A DNA stretch of 35,080 nt from Veronia pacifica (GTDB taxonomy: Bacteria > Pseudomonadota > Gammaproteobacteria > Enterobacterales > Vibrionaceae), in the NCBI RefSeq assembly GCF_001707825.1, contig NZ_LYBM01000054.1:1-35080 (forward strand). The letters run 5' to 3'. Position numbers and translations under genes: made by a program. Positions 16,563 to 24,240 of the stretch are shown here, one piece after another (within the stretch, counting starts at the first letter, position 1; each line of letters begins with the position of its first letter). A model generated the notes under the pieces. It worked only from the letters and a program-made list of their open reading frames with translations, had not been told where the DNA came from and searched no databases.

Positions 16563-17072
16563 TTAAGCCATTACCTGTTGTGATGCCAACAATGAGTAGT
16601 CATAGACATTCAGCCACTCATGATGACTGGTAGTTAGCTCATTGACAGAAATAAAGTGCCTTGTGTGCGTTTCAAAACGCGGTTCGAAGGGAAGTACTCT
16701 GCTGACCTCAGAGTTAAAGAAAGCGATATAGCCAACTTTGGGGTAGCCGGACTGCTTTGTCCATGTTGTGTTAACTGAATGGTCAACCTGAATATAACCC
16801 AGTAATTCAATATTTTTGATATACAGACAAGCTTCTTCTATCACCTCGCGGATGAGGCATTCTTCAGGTGTTTCTTGCACCTCACGATGCCCGCCGGGCA
16901 ACTCGCACCCTCGTGAATTTTCAATCACCAATATATTATCCATGTGCCAGCAGTAGCCATGGCACGAGGTAATAAGACGGGTGTCAACCTCATAATGTTT
17001 ATCCAGCCAGCTCAGTCTGACCTGATGTTCACCCCATGTGACTGTCTGAGCAGTTATGTTCTTACTCTGCAT
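16563..17072 (-). CDS. NUDIX hydrolase
   Basis: The 169-residue protein carries a NUDIX box beginning GGHREVQETPEE at about residues 60-71 and continuing with REVIEEACLYI. The pattern Gx5Ex7REVxEE is complete up to the last glycine, which is replaced by Cys. The metal-binding glutamates are kept, so activity is likely. The family hydrolyses nucleoside diphosphates linked to another group; the substrate cannot be told. It has an uncommon N-terminal strand region (residues 1-45) before the box. The start ATG 17072 has CGGAG upstream. It follows a GNAT gene on the same strand with a 14-base gap, so the two are probably one operon. Confidence 0.88.
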   Translation of the reverse strand: MQSKNITAQTVTWGEHQVRLSWLDKHYEVDTRLITSCHGYCWHMDNILVIENSRGCELPGGHREVQETPEECLIREVIEEACLYIKNIELLGYIQVDHSVNTTWTKQSGYPKVGYIAFFNSEVSRVLPFEPRFETHTRHFISVNELTTSHHEWLNVYDYSLLASQQVMA

Positions 17073-17086
17073 TCAATATCACTCCG

Positions 17087-17644
17087 TTATCTGGGTATAT
17101 GGTAGATGACTTCATCGAGCTGGCATCCCGACATTGATGTGATGACTCTCTCGTCGTTTACTTCACCACCAAGAGCTTCTGCGACCTGACGGCTCGGAAT
17201 ATTCACTTTACTGACAGGATAAATGGCGTAATCAAACCGAATATTGTTTTGTGCCCAGTGAAAAAGTATCTCCATCGCCTCGCGGCCATATCGATTGCCA
17301 TGGGCGCTTTTTTTGATCCACAAGCCCAGCTCGGGGGACGTAGCACTTTTTTGTCCGTTAAATGTGCAGACGCCGAGAAATTCTCTCGAGCCCTTGTGAC
17401 AAACTGCGTAAACCAAATCGATACCGTCGCACATAGCCTTTTTAGCGCCATCAATAAAATCCATGACTTGATCCAGATCTTCGACGGGCTTTGGCAGCAT
17501 ATAGCGAGTAATTTCAGCGGTGAATTCTGTGAGAATATCGTTGGCAAAGCGTTCGTGGATGGGCTGAAGAGTAAGGCGGTTGCTACTTACTACCAATTCA
17601 TTAAGAGGTGGCACAGCGCCATGACCAAAGAATAGAGCGGGCAT
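17087..17644 (-). CDS. GNAT family N-acetyltransferase (RimJ-like)
   Basis: The start chosen is ATG 17644 (185 residues), with GAGGA eight bases upstream; a longer frame reaches 17698 but has no such site. The protein has the Acetyltransf_3 layout of the RimJ/RimL/SpeG-type group. It starts with VVSSNRLTLQPIHERFANDI, then LVYAVCHKGSREFLGVCTFNG and PELGLWIKKSAHGNRYGREAMEILFHWA, which contains the acetyl-CoA loop (HGNRYG). The C-terminus has the typical NIPSRQVAEALGGEV segment. The family acetylates protein N-termini, amino groups of small molecules or antibiotics; the substrate is unknown. It is the first gene of a probable two-gene unit with the NUDIX gene. Confidence 0.87.
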   Translation of the reverse strand: MPALFFGHGAVPPLNELVVSSNRLTLQPIHERFANDILTEFTAEITRYMLPKPVEDLDQVMDFIDGAKKAMCDGIDLVYAVCHKGSREFLGVCTFNGQKSATSPELGLWIKKSAHGNRYGREAMEILFHWAQNNIRFDYAIYPVSKVNIPSRQVAEALGGEVNDERVITSMSGCQLDEVIYHIPR

Positions 17645-17774
17645 TAGGTTTGTCCTCACGCAACAATAAATCCAGAGATTAGTCGGTAAAAACACCATCT
17701 GCTTTTACTTCTCAACACTTTGCCATGAGTGCTTTATCTGCTTGTAAACAGCGTCAGAAGTTGCGAGTAGTACC

Positions 17775-17841
17775 GTGAAAATAGGGCGGTTCGGCTTACC
17801 CGATATACCCCGGGTAAGCCGATGAGTGGCGGTGAAAATAG
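17775..17841. repeat. Strong 11-bp hairpin flanked by 10-bp direct repeats
   Basis: CGGCTTACCCG (17792-17802) and CGGGTAAGCCG (17811-17821) form a perfect 11-bp GC-rich stem with an 8-base loop. It is flanked by direct copies of GTGAAAATAG at 17775-17784 and 17832-17841. The hairpin lies downstream of the minus-strand phoD-like gene and may end its transcript, but there is no adjacent T run; TATTTTCAC occurs about ten bases after the stem on the minus strand. Confidence 0.55.
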
Positions 17842-17885
17842 CGGGCAAGTCAGCCAGTATTTCAACGCTTCGGGCAGTCGGCGTA

Positions 17886-19475
17886 TTAACGTTTATATTT
17901 AATCAGCTTTGGCTCGCCGTCTTTGATTTTAAAGCTGCGATCAATGAACACATTGTTATTTACAAAGCCGACAAAAGGCACATGGTGCCAGTCTGCAATG
18001 GCTTCACTTTCGGTGATGGTAAGCGTTACAAATCCGCGGTTTTTCACGTCAACATAACGGATATGAGGGTTCTCAAGCCGGAGAACTTTTGCTGCGTCGC
18101 CAACAATTTGCTGAATACCTGGAACGGGAATCGAGGGAGATGTGACCGATGAAGTTACCAGTTCTACCGCCACAGCACCGTTGTGAGTGATCGGATTATA
18201 CTCGCGCCAGTCATACGGGTTGTGACAAATATCTGCGGCCCATGACGAGTGTACATCGCCAGTCAGAAAGATCACATTATCAATGTCATAGTTAACAATA
18301 TGGTCGAGTAAGCGGTTCCTTGCGGCAGGATAGCCATCCCACGCATCTGCATTGACAAACTTCCCAAATATCTTTGTTTGCAGGACCTGTACCTGCTGGC
18401 CCATCAGTTTCCATTTCACGCCATCCTGTTGAGCGTTTAACAGGTTATGATACAACCACTCTTCTTGTTCAACCCCGAGCAATGAACGGTCTTGATCATC
18501 AATGGCGGCGTCTTTGAATGTCAGTTGTTTGTCTCGTCCAATAAACCGCGTGTCCAACATATTCAGCTCGACCAGCTTACCAAACCTGAATTGACGATAG
18601 GCTTTTTGACGATCCCCTTGACTGGGTTCACGAATCGGCATCCACTCATAGTAGGCTTTGATTGCGGCAGCGCAGCGCTCTTTCCAGCTTCCCTCTCCAT
18701 CATTATGGTTTTGAGCGCCATGTTTCCATGTATCGTTGGCAAACTCGTGATCATCCCAAATACAAATCATGGGGTGACTGGCATGGAGTAACTGCAAATC
18801 CTGATCGGTTTTGTAGGTTGCATGGCGAAGGCGGTAGTCATTGAGGGAGATCATCTCGCCTTCAGGCAGTACCTTGCGGTTTCTCAGGAAATGGTTGCGA
18901 TAGATATCTTTGTTGCCGTATTCATAGAGGTAATCACCAAGGTGAAGCACCACATCAATGTCCTGAATCTCCGCCATACGCGCGTAAACATTGAAGTAAC
19001 CATAGCTGAAATGAGAACACGAGGTAAAAGCAATTTTGACTCTTGAAACGTCAAACTCAGGTAACGTTTTTGTTCGACCAATAGTTGATGTAAAAGACTG
19101 ATCAGGCGTTTCAACGATAAAGCGGAAGTAGTAGTAGGTTTTTTCCTCAAGACCCATGACATCTTTTTTCACCGTGAAGTCTTTTTCAGCGTTAGTAACG
19201 ACAATGCCTTCATTCATCACGGTGTCGAAAGTCGGGTCGAGTGCGACCTGCCACCTGACTTCAAGGTTGAATGTGCTGAGGTCTATTTTGTCCAGCAGTT
19301 CCTGTGGTAGAGATACCCGTGTCCAGATGATGACACGATCACTGAGCGGATCGCCACTGGCAACCCCGTGGGCAAAAGGTGTGGTGCTGGCATCACACCC
19401 AGTGAGTGAGAGAGACATTGGCACAGCCGAGAGCGCGGCGGTATTTTTGATAAAGGAACGGCGAGTAATATTCAT
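17886..19475 (-). CDS. PhoD-family phosphatase/phosphodiesterase, Tat-exported, likely lipoprotein
   Basis: The 529-residue protein opens with a twin-arginine signal: TRRSFIKN at residues 4-11, matching S/T-RR-x-F-x-K, then a hydrophobic stretch ending in LTGC. Cys27 could be lipidated; Asp28 at +2 would favour the inner membrane under the E. coli rule. The N-terminal PhoD domain starts at FAHGVASGDPLSDRVIIWTRV. Metal-site motifs of the metallophosphatase core follow: FTSCSHF, VVLHLGDYLYEYG, WDDHEFANDTW and TGDVHSSW. PhoD enzymes are Ca/Fe-dependent phosphodiesterases/phosphomonoesterases used to scavenge phosphate; some homologues act on other esters. No Pho box was identified. The start ATG 19475 has AAGG eight bases upstream. 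The gene is probably monocistronic. Confidence 0.93.
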   Translation of the reverse strand: MNITRRSFIKNTAALSAVPMSLSLTGCDASTTPFAHGVASGDPLSDRVIIWTRVSLPQELLDKIDLSTFNLEVRWQVALDPTFDTVMNEGIVVTNAEKDFTVKKDVMGLEEKTYYYFRFIVETPDQSFTSTIGRTKTLPEFDVSRVKIAFTSCSHFSYGYFNVYARMAEIQDIDVVLHLGDYLYEYGNKDIYRNHFLRNRKVLPEGEMISLNDYRLRHATYKTDQDLQLLHASHPMICIWDDHEFANDTWKHGAQNHNDGEGSWKERCAAAIKAYYEWMPIREPSQGDRQKAYRQFRFGKLVELNMLDTRFIGRDKQLTFKDAAIDDQDRSLLGVEQEEWLYHNLLNAQQDGVKWKLMGQQVQVLQTKIFGKFVNADAWDGYPAARNRLLDHIVNYDIDNVIFLTGDVHSSWAADICHNPYDWREYNPITHNGAVAVELVTSSVTSPSIPVPGIQQIVGDAAKVLRLENPHIRYVDVKNRGFVTLTITESEAIADWHHVPFVGFVNNNVFIDRSFKIKDGEPKLIKYKR

Positions 19476-19551
19476 CCTTGATAACCTTGTTATTATAAAA
19501 ACCGTCGCAGAGTAAACAGGCAGAAAATGAAGGAAATATAAACAAGAGATG

Positions 19552-19579
19552 ACAAAAAAGAGCTTTTACTCTTTTTTGT
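19552..19579 (-). terminator. Bidirectional intrinsic terminator of the GNAT pair
   Basis: ACAAAAAAGAG (19552-19562) and CTCTTTTTTGT (19569-19579) form a perfect stem with a six-base loop and A/T runs within the stem. It lies 115 bases downstream of the minus-strand GNAT pair. Confidence 0.75.
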
Positions 19580-19660
19580 TATTTTGGCTTGAAAGTGTCG
19601 AGAAAAAAGAAAGTAAATTAGTGCTTTTCAATACGTTAAAGAGAGTGGGGAATATAGGGC

Positions 19661-19688
19661 TTACTACTTACTACTCACTACTTACTAT
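19661..19688. repeat. Four tandem copies of a 7-bp repeat
   Basis: TTACTAC, TTACTAC, TCACTAC and TTACTAT occur head to tail at 19661-19688, eight bases beyond the stop codon of the minus-strand GNAT gene and before its terminator. Confidence 0.8.
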
Positions 19689-19695
19689 GTCTTGG

Positions 19696-20124
19696 TCACT
19701 TAATCGACATCGACATTTTGAAATAGGGAATGTCACCTTTGAAAAAGCGTTCACCATATTTTTTCATTCCCACACGTTGGTAAACGGCTGAGGCAGATTC
19801 ACGTGCATCACACCAAAAAGTGGAGACGGTGCCTTGCTGTCGCAGAGCATTGATAATAAACGTCAGCATCTGACTGCCAATGCCTTTGTTTTGATGTTCA
19901 GGGTCAACAGCAAACTTTCTCAGCCTAGCCTGCTCACCAAGAGCAAAAACAGACGCAACACCAACCATGGTTTCATCTAGGTATGCGCCCAGATGCCACG
20001 CGCTTTCATCGCCGTCAACTAGACAGAAACCGACGGGTTTGTCAGGCCAGAGCACTTTATGGCGAAGGGGAAGTGTTTCCTTCCAGTTGATAGGTTTAAT
20101 TGTTACAGATGGTATTTGGCTCAT
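19696..20124 (-). CDS. GNAT family N-acetyltransferase
   Basis: The 142-residue protein is a compact GNAT domain. It has an N-terminal strand pair with WKETLPLRHKVLWPDKP, the segment HLGAYLDETMVGVASVF, then ARLRKFAVDPEHQNKGIGSQMLTFI, where QNKGIG at about 86-91 is the acetyl-CoA pyrophosphate loop. The C-terminal FWCDARESASAVYQRVGMKKYGERF is typical of the ElaA/YjcF-like group. The substrate is unknown. Its first 29 bases overlap the end of the preceding GNAT gene in another frame, so translation is probably coupled; no strong ribosome binding site is seen. It ends close to a set of 7-bp repeats and a terminator. Confidence 0.87.
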   Translation of the reverse strand: MSQIPSVTIKPINWKETLPLRHKVLWPDKPVGFCLVDGDESAWHLGAYLDETMVGVASVFALGEQARLRKFAVDPEHQNKGIGSQMLTFIINALRQQGTVSTFWCDARESASAVYQRVGMKKYGERFFKGDIPYFKMSMSIK

Positions 20125-20599
20125 GAGTAGGTGTTATCTCTTTGCGCATGTTTAAACTGAACGTATTAAAGCCGAGCTTTTGATAAAGCGCTTGTGCTTC
20201 TTTGTTAAAGTTAAATACATGTAGTTCTAGTTTTGTAGCCCCTTTGCTCGCAGCAAACTCCTCAGCTTTTAACATGGCAGATTGTGCAAAGCCACATCGA
20301 CGGTGGTTCTCTGAAATATAGAGTTCATAGATAAAACAAAAACGCTTGTCTGAAGGACAGTGTAACCAAATATGCCCAACATTCTGTCCTGTTTCAGTGA
20401 CTATGATTTTCAGTAAGTACTGATCTTCAGTACTCACGCCATTTTTTAGCAGGGATGTTAACTGCTGTCTGGATTGAGATAGCGCTTCACCAGCCGTCCA
20501 TCGACCTGATTTTACGCCCGATTCCGCATAACTTTTTATCGATGATTCAAGAAATACTGGGTATTCAGTAGCACTCATGGGTATAAGGGTTACGGACAT
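20096..20599 (-). CDS. GNAT family N-acetyltransferase
   Basis: The 167-residue protein is a single GNAT domain: SSIKSYAESGVKSGRW in the N-terminal helix region, LLKIIVTETGQNVGHIWLH, then CFIYELYISENHRRCGFAQSAMLKAEEFA, where NHRRCGFA at about 106-113 is the acetyl-CoA loop. The C-terminal part is ATKLELHVFNFNKEAQALYQKLGF. It is unlike its downstream GNAT neighbour apart from the fold, so the pair is not a recent duplication. The stop lies within the neighbour's coding region (29-base overlap). The substrate is unknown. Confidence 0.88.
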   Translation of the reverse strand: MSVTLIPMSATEYPVFLESSIKSYAESGVKSGRWTAGEALSQSRQQLTSLLKNGVSTEDQYLLKIIVTETGQNVGHIWLHCPSDKRFCFIYELYISENHRRCGFAQSAMLKAEEFAASKGATKLELHVFNFNKEAQALYQKLGFNTFSLNMRKEITPTHEPNTICNN

Positions 20600-21034
20600 A
20601 TGCCACCTATTTTTAGAAAACGACTAAGCTACTGACTTAAAATGACCACATCCATATTTAGCTTGATGCTTTGCGATTTATCTTTGCTTTTTCCACTCCG
20701 TCAGGCAATCAGCAATAGTTCTCACTCTGATTGACGTGTAACACAGTAATATCAATAAATTCATTCAGTTGTCAGAAATGATTTGGCCTGATCATTAACT
20801 TTAACGATTCGTGATTCAAAGCGCAGAGAACCTTCAATGTTGCCATGTTTGAAAGAGACTATAAGGTATCAACTGTATGAGCCTAACAAAATCAGTCTCT
20901 CACTATCTGGCTCAAAAAGAAATTGGCTAATGAAGTCCCATGTCTTGAAGGCGCTTGGTATTTGGGAGAGGTATATCCAATAGATAGCTGATGAAAGGCG
21001 CCCCGTGTTAATCTTGTCCGCGACGCCCTTGTTT
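20600..21034. other. Intergenic region between the GNAT pair and the HIT-VOC operon
   Basis: No convincing gene is seen. A minus-strand frame of 63 codons (20869-21060) overlaps the end of the VOC gene and has no ribosome binding site or recognisable domain. The part near 20600 probably holds the promoter of the GNAT pair. Confidence 0.4.
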
Positions 21035-21421
21035 TTATGCTGCAGTCGAAAATTCGACATTAATACCGTTAAGGTCAGTGAACCAAAGAGAATGCTCCTT
21101 ATGGATGGCTGACTCCTCTGACTGCTTGATAAGATCCAACCCTATTCCACGATACATCAAAGCATCGGCCATATTCTGAATGTCTTTCGAGGACGAGGCA
21201 CCAAAAGGCAGGTGTTTGAGTTTTTTCAAGGTGGGGTGAAACACTTCAGGCTTTTGGTGTTTGTCTGATTGTACAAAGGAGAGGTAGCTTTCACCGAGGC
21301 TATAGCTGAATCCATGCTCCCAATTTGCTAGAGGACAGTAACCTACTTCATCAAGAAACCAAGACCAGAAGTGGCGGGATTTATCAATGTCATTAACGTG
21401 TACTTCTATGTATTTTATCAT
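21035..21421 (-). CDS. VOC family (glyoxalase/bleomycin-resistance/dioxygenase fold) protein
   Basis: The 128-residue protein begins IKYIEVHVNDIDKSRHFWSWFLDEVGY, the first beta-alpha-beta unit of the vicinal-oxygen-chelate fold. A middle strand follows (SYSLGESYLSFVQSD), then a second module with DIQNMADALMYRGIGLDLIKQ and the final SLWFTDLNGINVEFSTA strand that carries the usual metal-ligand Glu. The family includes glyoxalases, dioxygenases and proteins that bind or modify antibiotics; the substrate is unknown. The start overlaps the stop of the HIT-like gene (TAATG), indicating translational coupling. Confidence 0.85.
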   Translation of the reverse strand: MIKYIEVHVNDIDKSRHFWSWFLDEVGYCPLANWEHGFSYSLGESYLSFVQSDKHQKPEVFHPTLKKLKHLPFGASSSKDIQNMADALMYRGIGLDLIKQSEESAIHKEHSLWFTDLNGINVEFSTAA

Positions 21422-21864
21422 TATATTTTCTCGTATCTACTCATGGCGCTTTTTAGTGTAGACACGGATTTTTTGATCAGCTGGTTTGTTAAATCAGGAT
21501 TTTGATCTTCGCAGTGTTCTCGATTGACGAACAAAAACATATCTATACCGTCAGGCATATCATTAGTGTAAGAGGAGTGTGAACCAATAAGACGCTCCAA
21601 GTCATCACCGAGATGAAGCGCATGGAAATGGAGTGGATAACCCTCAGAAAAACCAAACTTAGAAAAAATCACCTTATAAGGTTGAAATACCTCCTTCAAC
21701 AACCATTCGACCCTTGCCATTACACCTCCCAATTCGGCGAGTGCCTGCTCAGGCAGACCGGCCAAGTCACAAGATGGATATCTCGACGCTATCATCAAAT
21801 AATCAGGATAGTTAACGTGCATCCTATGATTAACTCGCCAATGTCGCGTTTCAAAAATCACCAT
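21421..21864 (-). CDS. HIT-like (histidine triad) family protein with variant triad
   Basis: The 147-residue protein shows the HIT layout: RHWRVNHRMHVNYPDYLMIASRYP near the N-terminus, a helix ALAELGGVMARVEWLLKEVF, then a strand and the SEGYPLHFHALHL segment. The histidines are His79, His81 and His84, spaced H-x-H-x-x-H instead of the canonical H-x-H-x-H, so catalysis may be altered or absent. The family hydrolyses or transfers nucleotides (Ap4A, AMP-lysine, galactose-1-phosphate). The partner is the VOC gene, whose start codon overlaps this stop codon. Assignment rests on the pattern rather than on full similarity. No clear ribosome binding site precedes ATG 21864. Confidence 0.7.
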   Translation of the reverse strand: MVIFETRHWRVNHRMHVNYPDYLMIASRYPSCDLAGLPEQALAELGGVMARVEWLLKEVFQPYKVIFSKFGFSEGYPLHFHALHLGDDLERLIGSHSSYTNDMPDGIDMFLFVNREHCEDQNPDLTNQLIKKSVSTLKSAMSRYEKI

Positions 21865-22317
21865 AGATGATGGAATCGGATACTTTATGTTTTAATCCAT
21901 TAAACCGTTCACCACAGTTTATCCTTGATAAAGGTAACTTACATGAGTTATTACAGTTAAATATTTCACTTGAAAGTTGATACTAAGGATAATATTAGAC
22001 TAATCCCAACTCATTTCTTTATATTTCACTTATCATTCGATGAAAAAGTGGAAAATTATTTTAAAAAACTGATATCTATATAAATAAAATTTTATTATTT
22101 TTTTCAGATTACTCTCGCAAAAAAATTGTTTGATATGTCTACATTTGTTTAATTTTTATATTGTTAATGATTAATCTGAAAAAATATTGTTACTCCGTAT
22201 ATCTATCATTTTTTAATGAGGTAGCTTGGTGCTTCCTAACGGGCAGTTAGCTCATTAAATCGCATATTTAGTGGTAGTGATGGATTTACTCTCATTTCCT
22301 CAATATTAATCGATAAA
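21865..22317. other. AT-rich intergenic region between divergent units
   Basis: No gene is seen. This shared upstream region of the HIT-VOC operon and of the EamA unit is strongly AT-rich, contains the inverted repeat listed separately and presumably both promoters. No single promoter stands out. Confidence 0.4.
22099..22184. repeat. 13-bp inverted repeat with 60-base spacer in AT-rich DNA
   Basis: TTTTTTCAGATTA (22099-22111) is the exact reverse complement of TAATCTGAAAAAA (22172-22184). It lies between the divergent HIT-VOC and EamA units. Confidence 0.45.
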
Positions 22318-22527
22318 GTGAATGTAAACGGAGGGATGACAACGATTACGAATGAAAAAGGTGATGAGCTATTTTCGGTGATGTTAGAACGGAACCTTGA
22401 CATCATATTAGCAAACGATGAGACGACAATGCATAAAGTCAGTAATATATCGCCAATAGACAGTGAACGTATGGCATATAGAGATGTTTTAGTTGTGACA
22501 CTTATAATATTGGAAGGACAGGAATGA
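22318..22527 (+). CDS. Small protein coupled to the EamA transporter
   Basis: No family is recognised. The frame gives up to 69 residues from GTG 22318, or 63 from ATG 22336. The GGAGGG at 22330-22335 lies directly against the ATG, too close to serve it, so the start is uncertain. The protein is acidic-to-neutral and without signal or membrane segment; it contains EKGDELFSVMLERNLDIILANDE and ends DVLVVTLIILEGQE. Its stop overlaps the start of the transporter gene in the arrangement ATGA, with AGGACAGGA as the transporter's ribosome binding site inside this frame. That coupling is the main support. It may be a regulatory leader ORF or a small cytoplasmic partner. Confidence 0.45.
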   Translation: MNVNGGMTTITNEKGDELFSVMLERNLDIILANDETTMHKVSNISPIDSERMAYRDVLVVTLIILEGQE

Positions 22528-23426
22528 TAGTCAAAATACTTCGCGGTCAGTCAAGTACACTGCCACTTACTGAGCCTATGTTATTATTGGTCGCAATTTT
22601 TTGGGGGACGAGTTATGGTTTTACCAAAGAAGCATTGGCCTATTCTAGCGTCCTGATTTTTATTATATTACGGTTCTCTATGACATTTTTAGTCATGCTA
22701 CCTGTAGTAATAAAAGATTTTAAGCAGGGCTTTAATAAAGACTGGAAAGTCGCCGTACCAACAGGCTTTATTCTATCAGCCATTTTCTTTTGTGAGGTCT
22801 TTGGAGTATCGCAGACCTCAGCGTCTAACGCTGCTTTTCTTATCAGTTTATCGGTTATTTTTACTACATTCTTAGAGATAATAATTAATAAAAGAAAGGT
22901 ATCACCCCTCTTGTGGATGTTGAGTATAGGCAGCGTAATTGGAGTATTTTTACTCACATTCCAACCGAATAAAACATATACCTTAAATACTGGTGATTAT
23001 TTTATTCTTGGGGCTGCATTTTTAAGAGCAATTATGGTCACGACTACTAAGCGTCTAGTGGAAGGTAAATCAATCACAACGAGTACGCTGACCTCATTAC
23101 AATCCTTGACAGTAGCTACAGTCACATTTTTGATAGCCAGTATATATTTACCATCAGAGCAATTGGTGTTACCGCAACAGCCAATTTTTTGGAGCATACT
23201 AATCTACTTAGTATTGTGTTGTACATTGTTTGCATTTTTCGCTCAAAACTATGCTGTTCGTCGTACCTCACCGACACGAGTATCACTATTAATGGGAAGT
23301 GAACCACTGTTTGGAGCACTATTCGCGATGTTTTGGCTTCAAGAGTCTTTAAGTGTGGTTCAGTTGTTAGGCGGCCTGATTATTATGTTTTGTGTGATGA
23401 TGACGTCTATAAAGGTCAAATCATAA
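22524..23426 (+). CDS. EamA/DMT superfamily transporter
   Basis: The 300-residue protein has about ten hydrophobic helices in two EamA halves, starting PMLLLVAIFWGTSYGFTKEALAYSSVLIFIILRF, the classical first helix pair of drug/metabolite transporters. The second half repeats the fold at about 150-290, including DYFILGAAFLRAIMVTTTKR and FFAQNYAVRRTSPTRVSLLMGSEPLFGALFAMFWLQESLS, the conserved 'EP' segment before the last helices. It sits in the inner membrane and exports small metabolites; the substrate is unknown. The start ATG 22524 overlaps the stop of the small upstream ORF. A hairpin about 50 bases downstream may end the transcript. Confidence 0.9.
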   Translation: MIVKILRGQSSTLPLTEPMLLLVAIFWGTSYGFTKEALAYSSVLIFIILRFSMTFLVMLPVVIKDFKQGFNKDWKVAVPTGFILSAIFFCEVFGVSQTSASNAAFLISLSVIFTTFLEIIINKRKVSPLLWMLSIGSVIGVFLLTFQPNKTYTLNTGDYFILGAAFLRAIMVTTTKRLVEGKSITTSTLTSLQSLTVATVTFLIASIYLPSEQLVLPQQPIFWSILIYLVLCCTLFAFFAQNYAVRRTSPTRVSLLMGSEPLFGALFAMFWLQESLSVVQLLGGLIIMFCVMMTSIKVKS

Positions 23427-23800
23427 CATCGGCAGATGATTTAACATTATCAACCAGCACTCAACTAGCTAGCTATAAGCCCAGACATAGGCCTGGGCTC
23501 AGATCTGATGTATTTTATATAGCCTTGGCAATAGGCAAATGTAATATCTGTGCTCTGATAATTCACTAAAACACCTCACTCAAACATGTTCAATGCAAAC
23601 CTGAGGGGGAATAAAGTGCCTACCCCTTCATCAACTCCATCATATTGCTAAAAGGCCTAAAGTGTCTGAGGCGTTCAGACGGTCGCAGATTTCACCTATG
23701 CATTACATCGGACAAATCGTAGGTGTTATATTGGATATTCTTAGATTGATTAAACTTATGCATTTTAACGGAAGTTGCAACCGACTCTTAAGGATTGAGA
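23427..23800. other. Intergenic region between EamA and VOC genes
   Basis: It holds the hairpin at 23478-23499; the remainder has no recognised gene. The last 100 bases probably hold the promoter of the VOC gene. Confidence 0.4.
23478..23499 (+). terminator. Terminator-like hairpin after the EamA gene
   Basis: AGCCCAG (23478-23484) pairs with CTGGGCT (23493-23499) around an eight-base loop; the following sequence is T-containing but not a clean run. Confidence 0.5.
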
Positions 23801-24163
23801 ATGATAGATCATTTTGAAATTAAGGTAACTGCATTCGAGGAATGTCGGGAGTTTTACAAAATTACACTTGAGCCTTTGGGTATTGAGCTCAAGTGGTCAG
23901 ACGAGGCTGCTGCTGGTTTTGGATTTTCAAGCGAAGCAAATGTGAGGTTTCTAATAGAGCAAGGTGTAAGCAAATCAACATGTCATATTGCTTTTTCTGC
24001 ATCAAACAAACTCCAAGTAGCAGCGTTTCATGAAGCGGGCTTATCTGGCGGCGGTTTATGCAACGGTAAACCGGGTTTGCGAGAACACTATGCGCCAAAC
24101 TACTACGCAGCATTTTTAATTGATCCCGACGGGAACAATGTTGAGTCAGTTGTGTACCTTTAG
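23801..24163 (+). CDS. VOC family protein
   Basis: The start is ATG 23801 (120 residues), with AAGGA six bases before it; the earlier in-frame TTG at 23795 lies within that spacer. It begins MIDHFEIKVTAFEECREFYKITLEPLGIELKW, the first VOC beta-alpha-beta unit, with a His-Glu pair near the start. Further on are FGFSSEANVRFLIEQG, STCHIAFSASNKLQVAAFHEAGLSGGG, and AAFLIDPDGNNVESVVY, the final strand with the usual DPDGN motif and ligand Glu. It resembles the small lactoylglutathione-lyase-like VOC proteins common in proteobacteria. The substrate is unknown. It is monocistronic. Confidence 0.87.
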   Translation: MIDHFEIKVTAFEECREFYKITLEPLGIELKWSDEAAAGFGFSSEANVRFLIEQGVSKSTCHIAFSASNKLQVAAFHEAGLSGGGLCNGKPGLREHYAPNYYAAFLIDPDGNNVESVVYL

Positions 24164-24240
24164 CGCTGCCATAACAAAAGCATATGATTTAAAAGTTAAA
24201 CAAAACAATCCTTAGTTATAAGCAAGTTTTTATCATTTTC

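Noticed and set aside
19549-19791. Plus-strand frame of 80 codons across the terminator and 7-bp repeats
   Set aside because: It is antisense to the GNAT gene and consists largely of the terminator stem and repeats.
20869-21060. Minus-strand frame of 63 codons overlapping the VOC gene end
   Set aside because: It has no ribosome binding site, overlaps a supported gene in another frame, and its composition shows no domain.
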